The translations under genes and the position numbers were made by a program. A DNA stretch of 64,000 nucleotides from Pirellulaceae bacterium (GTDB taxonomy: Bacteria; Planctomycetota; Planctomycetia; Pirellulales; Pirellulaceae), in NCBI GenBank assembly GCA_026004775.1, contig BPJU01000015.1, positions 1-64,000 on the forward strand, written 5' to 3'. The stretch's first letter is position 1. Each line of letters begins with the position of its first letter. The notes under the pieces were generated by a model, which was not told where the DNA came from, did not search any database, and worked only from the letters and a program-made list of their open reading frames with translations. This document shows positions 57,312-64,000 of this stretch, piece after piece.

Positions 57312-58676
57312 ATGTCCCACGATTGGAACTCGATCGATCCGCAGTGGGCGTGGAGCCCTTACGAGCCGGACGCACGTTGCCCGTGGAATCGAGCACGGGC
57401 GGCCCACCTGTTCCGCCGCGCCGGCTTCGGGGCCGACAGCCAGCAATTGGATCAGGCCGTACACCAATCGCCGCAGCAAGTGGTTGATCAACTGATCGAG
57501 CCGCCGGCCGATATCACGGCGTTCGACCAATCGTCGGGCGACCTGGTTGCCTTTGCCTTGGCGACCGGCGACGTCCATCGCCTGGCCGCCTGGTGGATGC
57601 ATCGGATGCTTCGGTCCCCGTTCCCCTTGCAGGAAAAAATGACACTTTTTTGGCACGGCCATTTTGCCACCAGCGCCGAGAAGGTGGCCGATGCCGAGCT
57701 GATGTACCGGCAGAATCAACTTTTTCGAAATCATGCCTTAGGAGATTTTCGCCGACTTGTGCACGAAGTGTCGCGTGATCCTGCGATGCTCATCTACCTG
57801 GATAGCGCCACGAACCGAAAAGCCCATCCCAATGAAAATTATGCACGAGAACTGATGGAATTATTCACGCTGGGTGAAGGGAATTATTCGGAACAAGATG
57901 TGCAACAATTGGCGCGTTGTTTTACCGGATGGGAGATTAGAAGAAAACAATTTCGGTTCAATCCCTACCAGAATGATGAAGGTGAAAAAACACTTTTTGG
58001 GCAACGGGGTAAGTTTACCGGCGATGAGGCGGTGGAACTGGTATTGTCGCGACCCCAGGTGCCGGGCTTCATCGTGCGCAAATTGTTTCGGTTCTTCGTG
58101 GCGGACGAGCCGGCGCCGCCCGATCAGTTGTTGCAGCCGTTGGCGGAGCAATTTCGGGAAGAGGATTTACAACTGCGCGGTTTGCTGCGGCGGATGCTGG
58201 GAAGCCGCTTGTTCTTTTCCGATCGGGTAGTAGGGAGCAAAGTCCGGTCGCCCGTGGACTTTGCCGTGACGGCGCTGCGAAGTTTGCGAGCCACCACCAA
58301 TGTGCAGATGTTGTCGGAGATGTGCGGGAAATTGGGCCAGATGTTGTTCTATCCTCCGAATGTGAAAGGCTGGGACGGAGGCCGTGCCTGGATCAATTCG
58401 GCAACGCTGCTGGGGCGAGCGAATCTGGTGCGGCAGGTGTTATCCGATCCGGCAACACGATTCGACGGTGGCGGTCTGCTCGATGTGGCTCGCCGTCATG
58501 GCAAAGAACGCCCCGAAGCGCTGGTCGACTGGCTGGCGGAATTGTTGCTGGCCGTCCCGCTCAGCGAAACGACACGCATGGAGCTTGTCGATGTAGGACG
58601 AGCGGCCGGCAACGAAACGGCTTTCCGCGAAGTGTTGTACCTGATGATGACCTTGCCGGAATACCAGGTAATGTGA
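57312..58676 (+). CDS. DUF1800 protein
   Basis: A 454-residue DUF1800 protein. Landmarks are AAHLFRRAGFGADSQQLDQAV at the start, KMTLFWHGHFATSAEKV, IYLDSATNRKAHPNENYARELMELFTLGEGNYSEQDVQQLARCFTGW, and CGKLGQMLFYPPNVKGWDGGRAWINSATL near the end. These proteins accompany DUF1501 partners and are of unknown function. ATG 57312 is used because GGCGGAGA precedes it by 8 bases; the frame is open from 57171 but would overlap the previous gene. No signal peptide is evident, as usual for the family. The DUF1501 partner starts 14 bp after the stop, so they are an operon. Confidence 0.93.
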   Translation: MSHDWNSIDPQWAWSPYEPDARCPWNRARAAHLFRRAGFGADSQQLDQAVHQSPQQVVDQLIEPPADITAFDQSSGDLVAFALATGDVHRLAAWWMHRMLRSPFPLQEKMTLFWHGHFATSAEKVADAELMYRQNQLFRNHALGDFRRLVHEVSRDPAMLIYLDSATNRKAHPNENYARELMELFTLGEGNYSEQDVQQLARCFTGWEIRRKQFRFNPYQNDEGEKTLFGQRGKFTGDEAVELVLSRPQVPGFIVRKLFRFFVADEPAPPDQLLQPLAEQFREEDLQLRGLLRRMLGSRLFFSDRVVGSKVRSPVDFAVTALRSLRATTNVQMLSEMCGKLGQMLFYPPNVKGWDGGRAWINSATLLGRANLVRQVLSDPATRFDGGGLLDVARRHGKERPEALVDWLAELLLAVPLSETTRMELVDVGRAAGNETAFREVLYLMMTLPEYQVM

Positions 58677-58690
58677 CAAGGAGTTCGGAG

Positions 58691-59929
58691 ATGATTCGGT
58701 CGGGCATTGCTGTCAGTCGCCGGGATTTTTTGCGGTCGGGGTTGGCTGGATCCGCGCTCTTGGCATTGAATGGACAAGTGCCGGCCTTCCTGCGCCAAGC
58801 AGCGGCGGATGCGGCGAACCGCTCGGATCACATACTGGTGGTACTCCAGCTTTCCGGTGGTAATGACGGGCTGAATACGGTGGTGCCCTACCGCGACCCT
58901 CTTTACTACGCCCACCGGCCGGAGTTGGGTATTCCGGCCGGCGACGTGCTGAAGATCAACGACGAGGTGGGTTTCCATGCGGCGATGCGAGGGGCAGCCG
59001 AACTGTTGGAGGCCGGCAAACTGGCGATCGTTCAAGGTGTGGGTTATCCGCAGCCGAACCGGTCGCATTTCGAGTCGATGGACATCTGGCATACCTGTTT
59101 TCGCAAGACGCAGCCCCGACGGGATGGATGGTTGGGCCGGTATTTGGAGCGCGTGCCGCAGCCGAGTGAGTTGCCGGCATTGCACATTGGAGACGAGCAG
59201 CAGCCGCTGGCGCTGGCCTCCCAAGAAGTACGCGTGCCTTCGGTGGCATCGTTCGAAGAGTTTCGGCTACAGGCCGAACCGGCTGTGCGACGCAAACTCG
59301 AGGCGTTAGTGGCGCGAAATGCCGAACAAAACGATGGTCTTCTGGACTTTGTACGTTCCAGTACGCAGGCGGCCCTGCGTGCCAGCCAGCAACTGGCCGA
59401 TATAGCAAAAAGCCGCAATACGGCAGGCGGCTATCCGCGAACGCCTTTAGGAGAACGCCTGGCAACGATCGCCCAATTGATCGGAGCAGACCTGCCCACG
59501 CGCATCTATTACCTGGCCCTCGACGGTTTCGACACCCATGCTCAGCAACCGGCTGCTCACGCGGCGCTGCTGGAACAGTGGAGTATGGCGGTGAAAGCAT
59601 TTTTTGACGAGTTGGAGCAGCAGGGGAACGCCGCGCGTGTGTTGTTGTTTTCTTTCAGCGAGTTCGGCCGCCGCGTCCAGGAAAACGCCAGTCAAGGGAC
59701 GGATCACGGGGCGGCTGCTCCCGTGTTTCTGGCCGGGCCTGGAGTCCGGCCGGGAGTGCACGGCGCTTTGCCGAGCCTGGAAGACCTGGACGACGGCGAT
59801 CTTAAATTCCACACCGACTTCCGCCGAGTCTACGCGGCGCTGCTGGAAGACTGGCTCGGGCTGGCAGACAGTGCGCCGGTACTGGCGGGCAAGTATGACC
59901 CGGTGCCGGTCCTTAAGAAAGCAACGTAG
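58691..59929 (+). CDS. DUF1501 protein (partner of DUF1800)
   Basis: A 412-residue DUF1501 protein of the short, DUF1800-associated subtype. The leader SRRDFLRSGLAGSALLAL fits Tat export. Body landmarks are ILVVLQLSGGNDGLNTVVPY, IVQGVGYPQPNRSHFESMDIWHT, RIYYLALDGFDTHAQQ, VLLFSFSEFGRRVQEN, GTDHGAAAPVFLAGPGV and HTDFRRVYAALLEDWLG. Asp, His and Glu of these motifs likely bind metal. AAGGAG lies 6 bases before ATG 58691, so the long upstream open frame (to 58322) is rejected. It is structurally related to the DUF1501 proteins at 41 and 43 kb but of a different subgroup. Confidence 0.93.
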   Translation: MIRSGIAVSRRDFLRSGLAGSALLALNGQVPAFLRQAAADAANRSDHILVVLQLSGGNDGLNTVVPYRDPLYYAHRPELGIPAGDVLKINDEVGFHAAMRGAAELLEAGKLAIVQGVGYPQPNRSHFESMDIWHTCFRKTQPRRDGWLGRYLERVPQPSELPALHIGDEQQPLALASQEVRVPSVASFEEFRLQAEPAVRRKLEALVARNAEQNDGLLDFVRSSTQAALRASQQLADIAKSRNTAGGYPRTPLGERLATIAQLIGADLPTRIYYLALDGFDTHAQQPAAHAALLEQWSMAVKAFFDELEQQGNAARVLLFSFSEFGRRVQENASQGTDHGAAAPVFLAGPGVRPGVHGALPSLEDLDDGDLKFHTDFRRVYAALLEDWLGLADSAPVLAGKYDPVPVLKKAT

Positions 59930-59994
59930 TCGGCGGGGTTCTAACGAGCACGACCGCCGGCGACTGCAGTTGTGGCGGTACTCTCCCCGCTTCG

Positions 59995-61596
59995 CTACTG
60001 GACCGGCAAAGCTCCGGCAACCGCAGCCGCGTCGCCTGGCCCCAGAGGCAGGCCGGCTGCCACCCAGCCCAACAACAGCAGCGTCCAGACTACCAGGAAA
60101 CAGGCGGCATAGGGGAGCATCGCGGCGATCAACGTCCCGATGCCGGCCCGCGGTTTGAGCTTCTCCAAGTACAACAGAATGATCACCATGTACGGATTCA
60201 AGGGTGCGATGGAATTGGTCACTGAATCGCCCACACGATAAGCAGCCTGCGTCAGTTCGGGACGGATTCCCATTCCTGCGAAAATCGGTACGAAGACCGT
60301 CGAGAGTAATGCCCATTTGGCGGATGCGGATCCGATAAAAAGATTGAGCACGGTAGTAAGCAGGATTACGGCCACCAGCAACAGAGGTACAGGCAATCGC
60401 CACTGCCGCAGCAGCTCGACTCCTTCCAATGCCACCAGCTTTCCCAAATTCGACTCGTTGAACCAACTAATGAATTGTGCGGCGAAGAAGGCCATCACCA
60501 CATAGGATCCCATACCAGCCATGGTCTTATTCATCATCCGCGCCACGTCTCGATCCGAGCGGATCGTGCCCGCCGCTATTCCATAAGCGATACCCGGCAG
60601 CAGAAACAGGAAAAACAAGATCGGTACGATGGCATCGACCCATACGTCAGTAAAGACACCGGGCCGCTTCTCCACTTTCCCCGACAGAGCCCCGTTCGGT
60701 GAAAACACCATCCACACGATAAGGGCTGAACCCGCCAGCAGTGTGAGAACGGCGGCCAGCAGCCCGCGGCGCTCTTCCCGGCTCAAGCCCGTTCCGCCTG
60801 TTGCGCTTGCCACGCCTTGCGATTCGGCATACCGAATCTGTTCACCGACTTCTTCGGGAGTAAACCGCGGTTCGACCAACCAGTGCGTCACCGCCCAGCC
60901 GGTCAGAGTCATGACGATTGTGGAGGCGATCATGAAGTAGTAGTTGCAGCGTACATCGACCACATAGTCCGGCTGCAAAATGCGTGCGGCCTGCTGGGTA
61001 AAGCTTTGTAGGAGCGGATCCAGACCCGTGATAAACAAGTTGGCGCTGAAACCGGATGCCACACCGGCAAAGACCGCGCATAACCCGACGATCGGTGACC
61101 TGCCGGCTTGGGCAAAGACCGCCGCCGCCAGCGGCGGAAGGACGACGTAGCCGGCGTCGGCGGCCATGCTACTCATTACTCCCACAAATACCACGGCCGG
61201 AGTCAACAGTTTTTGTGGCGTGACTACCACGACGGACTTGAGCAACGCCCCGATCAAACCGGCGTGCTCAGCCACGCCGATGCCGATCATGGCCACCAGT
61301 ACCACACCCAAGGGCGGGAACGCGGTGAAATTCTCCACCAAGTGCAGCCATACCCACCGCAGGCCTTCCGGGGACAAGAGGCTGCGAGCCTTGACCAGTT
61401 CGTTGGTGGCGGGGTTGACCGCCTGCCAGCCCAGCGCTTCGGCCACAGCCGAGCCGAACAACACCAGAAGGGCTCCGACAGCAAAAAGCGTGACCGGGTC
61501 GGGCAGCCGATTCCCAATACGCTCGATCCAATTCAACCAACGAGCAATCCACGTTCTACGGGTGCCCGCCACCTGAGGTTCCAGGCTCACCATCAT
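59995..61596 (-). CDS. AbgT-family transporter
   Basis: A 533-residue inner-membrane transporter with about 12 hydrophobic segments. The AbgT family imports p-aminobenzoyl-glutamate or exports sulfonamides. Landmarks are IGNRLPDPVTLFAVGALLVLF, FPPLGVVLVAMIGIGVAEHAGLIGAL, SSMAADAGYVVLPPLAAAVF, GFSANLFITGLDPLLQ, ASAKWALLSTVFVPIFAGMGI and VGDSVTNSIAPLNPYMVIIL. ATG 61596 (with a second ATG at 61593) gives the family N-terminus; the frame runs to 62175 but would overlap the divergent esterase gene. It converges on the DUF1501 gene (65 bp gap) and is divergent from the HSL-type esterase. Substrate direction cannot be decided. Confidence 0.93.
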   Translation of the reverse strand: MMVSLEPQVAGTRRTWIARWLNWIERIGNRLPDPVTLFAVGALLVLFGSAVAEALGWQAVNPATNELVKARSLLSPEGLRWVWLHLVENFTAFPPLGVVLVAMIGIGVAEHAGLIGALLKSVVVVTPQKLLTPAVVFVGVMSSMAADAGYVVLPPLAAAVFAQAGRSPIVGLCAVFAGVASGFSANLFITGLDPLLQSFTQQAARILQPDYVVDVRCNYYFMIASTIVMTLTGWAVTHWLVEPRFTPEEVGEQIRYAESQGVASATGGTGLSREERRGLLAAVLTLLAGSALIVWMVFSPNGALSGKVEKRPGVFTDVWVDAIVPILFFLFLLPGIAYGIAAGTIRSDRDVARMMNKTMAGMGSYVVMAFFAAQFISWFNESNLGKLVALEGVELLRQWRLPVPLLLVAVILLTTVLNLFIGSASAKWALLSTVFVPIFAGMGIRPELTQAAYRVGDSVTNSIAPLNPYMVIILLYLEKLKPRAGIGTLIAAMLPYAACFLVVWTLLLLGWVAAGLPLGPGDAAAVAGALPVQ

Positions 61597-61749
61597 GCCC
61601 TCACCGACTACCTTGGCCTTTATTGCTGGGACGTTGAGCGCCGGCCGGTCGGCCGTTAACTTACCCGAAAGTCGCCGAAACTCCAAACGCGCTTTTGCGG
61701 AATCGCGTTCCGCCGCAACAGGAAATGGGTTTTCTAAAAGGAGTAGGTG

Positions 61750-62697
61750 ATGGGGTTGGCCGCCGAAGTAGCGCGATATCTTCAAGAATTGGAGGCACTC
61801 GGCATACCACCTCTGGAAAAACTGCCGGTCGAGACTGCTCGGCAATTGATGCTGGGCAGTACTGTGCCGCTGGAAACCGGCCAGCAAGTCAAACAGATGA
61901 CCGACCGGCAGGTACCCGGGCCGGCCGGCCCGATCCGCATTCGACTTTATGATCCGGGAACGACGGACCCCAGTCCGGCTGTCGTGTTCTTTCACGGGGG
62001 CGGGTGGGTATTGGGCAGTATCGAAACCCATGACTGCCTGTGCCGGTGTCTGGCATGCGAAACGGGACTGAAAATCGTGTCGGTCGATTACCGGCTTGCA
62101 CCGGAACACCGCTATCCAGCCGCCGTCGAGGATGCATGGGCCGCCGTCAACTTCTTGTACAACGAGGGCCGGCATTGGGGAATCGATGGCAAAAGGTTGA
62201 TCGTCGCCGGCGACAGTGCCGGCGGTAATCTGGCTGCTGTTATGGCGCTCAAAGCACGCGACGAAGGGGCGATCCGATTATCCGGTCAAGTACTCTTATA
62301 CCCCGTGCTCGACCACGATTTTGATACCGACTCGTATCGAGCTTTTCAGGAGGGCTACTACCTTACACGCTCAGCCATGATATGGTTCTGGGACCAATAC
62401 GTGCCTTGGATAGAAAAACGTAACGAGCCATATGCCGCCCCGCTGCGATGCGCGGATCTACAGGGGCTGGCACCGGCCGTGATCGTGACGGCCGAGTGTG
62501 ACCCGTTGCGTGACGAAGCGGCTGCCTATGCCGAGCGGCTCCAGCAGGCGGGCAACAGCGTCTTATACCGATGTTACGAAGGAATGATTCATGGGTTCGT
62601 AAGGCGACTACGATTCTGGACAGCCGGCCAGGAAGCGTTGGGGCTGATCGCCCGCCAGATCCGCCGGTGGGTGGAAGGTGATCTGGATCGAGATTGA
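61750..62697 (+). CDS. HSL-family alpha/beta hydrolase (esterase)
   Basis: A 315-residue carboxylesterase of the hormone-sensitive-lipase family. The oxyanion-hole motif HGGGW is at residues 82-86 and the nucleophile Ser156 lies in GDSAGG. The acid is probably Asp251 in ECDPLRDE and the base His281 in MIHGF. The YRLAPEHRYPAAVEDAW stretch is typical. No signal peptide is seen, so it is cytoplasmic, hydrolysing short-chain esters. ATG 61750 has AAGGAG 7 bases upstream; GTG 61747 is adjacent in frame. It is divergent from the AbgT-family transporter, with 153 bp between the two starts; whether they share a substrate is unknown. Confidence 0.94.
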   Translation: MGLAAEVARYLQELEALGIPPLEKLPVETARQLMLGSTVPLETGQQVKQMTDRQVPGPAGPIRIRLYDPGTTDPSPAVVFFHGGGWVLGSIETHDCLCRCLACETGLKIVSVDYRLAPEHRYPAAVEDAWAAVNFLYNEGRHWGIDGKRLIVAGDSAGGNLAAVMALKARDEGAIRLSGQVLLYPVLDHDFDTDSYRAFQEGYYLTRSAMIWFWDQYVPWIEKRNEPYAAPLRCADLQGLAPAVIVTAECDPLRDEAAAYAERLQQAGNSVLYRCYEGMIHGFVRRLRFWTAGQEALGLIARQIRRWVEGDLDRD

Positions 62698-62793
62698 GCT
62701 GCGGCGGACGGCCGCGGTTTGACAGGGAATCGCTCCGTACCCGATGCGCCCGATCGAAACTGCCCGCCGGTACAGCCGGCCGGACGGTCCAAT

Positions 62794-63402
62794 TTAGTCC
62801 GGGGCCGAGCCGACCGGTCGTGTGCCATCACCAGGCAGCAACCCTAACTGGGCGGCGTGCGGTCGCAATGCCTGGATCATGAAATTGATGTGCTCTTCCA
62901 GTGGTACTCCCAAGTCCTCGGCGCCTCGATAGATATCCTCCCGGTTGACATTGGCGGCGAAGCTTTTTTGTTTCAGTTTCTTGATGACGCTTCGCGCTTC
63001 AAGATCTTCCAGCCTCTGCGGGCGGACCATCGCCACGGCCATGATGAAACCGGCCAGTTCGTCACAGGCGTACAGAGCCTTGTCGAGCAGCGAGCGGCGC
63101 GGGCAGTCCGGCAAGTAATCGGCATGGCTCTTGATCGCATAGATCACCTCTTCCGGATACCCCCGCTCGGCCAGAATCGCAGCTCCTTTGAGCGGGTGGT
63201 CTGGGGGTTGCGGCCAGCGCTCATAATCGAAATCATGCAGCAACCCGACGATGCCCCACTTCTCTTCGTCCTCGCCGAACTTTCGGGCGTAGGCGCGCAT
63301 CGCCGCTTCTACCGCCAGCATGTGCCGCCGCAGACTCTCACTTTTCGTATATTCGCACACCAATTGCCACGCATTTTCTCTTGTCATGGAATGCTCCGCC
63401 AT
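62794..63402 (-). CDS. HD-domain phosphohydrolase
   Basis: A 202-residue HD-superfamily protein. Metal-binding residues are His27 in LRRHMLAVEAAM, the HD pair His56-Asp57 in GLLHDFDYERWP, a His in the HPLKGAAIL helix and a His in IKSHADYLPD, followed by DKALYACDELAGFI with Asp. Such proteins usually hydrolyse nucleotides or phosphate esters. The start may be ATG 63402 or ATG 63387 (MTRENAW); the latter has GGAG at 8 bases. It converges on the esterase gene (96 bp gap with a small GC-rich hairpin) and lies 87 bp downstream of the TPR gene on the same strand. Confidence 0.9.
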   Translation of the reverse strand: MAEHSMTRENAWQLVCEYTKSESLRRHMLAVEAAMRAYARKFGEDEEKWGIVGLLHDFDYERWPQPPDHPLKGAAILAERGYPEEVIYAIKSHADYLPDCPRRSLLDKALYACDELAGFIMAVAMVRPQRLEDLEARSVIKKLKQKSFAANVNREDIYRGAEDLGVPLEEHINFMIQALRPHAAQLGLLPGDGTRPVGSAPD

Positions 63403-63489
63403 GCCAGGCCCCGTGCGAACATGGGCAAACTCAAGAAAGTACTGCGGGATGGGCTATCGGAATCGTGCCAGGTTGCCGGAGACTATGCA

Positions 63490-64000
63490 TCATGTTTCCA
63501 GCAGGTTCTTCTTGGGGATATCCGGTTTTTCCTTGGTTTCCTGCTTTTCACGGAACGGTTTTCCCTGCCGGTAGGTTTCCAGTTCTTTTTTCAATTGTTC
63601 CTTTTGTTCGTCATTTTCGCCGAGTTCCACAGCTTTGGTCGACCATTTGATAGCATTTTCGAAATCGCCCAGTTCGGCATAGGCCGACGCGAGAGTACTG
63701 AGGATGTGCGCCTCTTTGTAGTCGGTCAATTCGCAGGCTTTGAGCGCTAATTCCAAGGCCCGCTTGCCGTCGCGCAGCGAATCTTCCGGCGAGGTGGCCA
63801 AGACCCAAGCCAGGTTATTGAGCAATCCGCTGTCATCCGGCTTCAGTTGTAAAGCTCGATTGTAGTCTTGAATCGCTTCGGCATGCTTCCCGATACTCAA
63901 CAGGGCATCTCCTCGAGCGCGTAGTGCTTGCCAATTGGTGTCGTCTTTTTCGATGATTTCGGTCAAAATCCGTATGGCTTTCCGAGGCCGGTCATCCGCC
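63490..64000 (-). CDS. tetratricopeptide-repeat protein, N-terminal part outside the window
   Basis: The leftward frame is open to the right edge, so only the C-terminal 169 residues are visible. TPR motifs are clear: RPRKAIRILTEIIEKDDTN, ALRARGDALLSIGKHAEAIQDYNRALQLKPDD, LLNNLAWVLATSPEDSLRDG and LSTLASAYAELGDFENAIKWSTKAVEL. The Pro-rather than Gly-closed repeats form a protein-binding superhelix. The C-terminal 40 residues are Lys/Glu-rich (EKQETKEKPDIPKK) and probably disordered. A TTG at 63966 could be taken as a start, but the repeat pattern continues upstream of it, so the gene extends beyond 64000. Confidence 0.88.
   Translation of the reverse strand, partial: ADDRPRKAIRILTEIIEKDDTNWQALRARGDALLSIGKHAEAIQDYNRALQLKPDDSGLLNNLAWVLATSPEDSLRDGKRALELALKACELTDYKEAHILSTLASAYAELGDFENAIKWSTKAVELGENDEQKEQLKKELETYRQGKPFREKQETKEKPDIPKKNLLET

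Noticed and set aside
59995-62175. Long version of the AbgT-type gene starting at 62175
   Set aside because: The added 193 codons are antisense to the esterase gene's N-terminal half, and the family N-terminus begins at 61596.

Overview
The window reads as chromosomal DNA of a planctomycete, most likely from the Pirellulales side of the phylum. The main evidence is the set of lineage-typical families: DUF1501 proteins with twin-arginine leaders, a PSCyt1/DUF1549/DUF1553 protein, a DUF1800/DUF1501 pair, a MoxR-DUF58-BatA-VWA cluster, a secreted protein of more than 2,100 residues, and an HUH-transposase relative of the kind common in these genomes. Housekeeping genes (dnaE, glyA, hemA, argH, aroB, dprA, scpB, msrA) are scattered among them. 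No tRNA, rRNA, CRISPR array, phage or intact insertion sequence was recognised.

Layout, left to right. At 1-106 the first 35 codons of a cysteine desulfurase run off the left edge; a membrane-anchored unknown follows. scpB (1186-2385) carries a 102-residue Asp/Glu tail. From 10.6 to 2.5 kb a leftward run holds argH, an exported HEAT-like protein with a receiver-like segment, a sigma-54 activator, a CcsA/HemX-type membrane protein, hemA and msrA. From 10.6 to 12.7 kb lies 2 kb of gene-free DNA packed with REP-like hairpins and a diverged tandem repeat. It is followed by a 588-aa RAYT-like protein that has lost the HUH histidines. Then come dnaE, an exported transglutaminase-like protein, and the leftward BatA-like, DUF58, MoxR and VWA/GATase-like cluster (19.9-27.0 kb).

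From 27 to 40 kb are an NHL-repeat lipoprotein overlapping a response regulator, glyA, a DinB-like protein, a 2,115-aa exported protein, and a GH127-type glycosidase split by a one-base frameshift. From 40 to 48 kb lie two DUF1501 proteins, the PSCyt1/DUF1549/DUF1553 protein and a TIM-barrel protein. From 48 to 64 kb are aroB (preceded by REP-like hairpins, one shared with the 11-kb region), dprA, a small SH3-like exported protein with a clear terminator, a gluzincin-type protease, a TolC-like protein coupled to a Cys-rich mini-lipoprotein, a large exported unknown, the DUF1800-DUF1501 pair, an AbgT-family transporter divergent from an HSL-type esterase, an HD-domain protein and a TPR protein cut by the right edge.

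The best candidate for something undescribed is 10.97-14.45 kb. REP-like palindromes there carry the GTAG foot known from RAYT/REP systems, and one copy keeps its stem through compensatory changes. They sit next to an apparently catalytically dead, C-terminally extended RAYT-family protein that still has a strong ribosome binding site. The acidic ScpB tail with its own internal Shine-Dalgarno/GTG is the second candidate.
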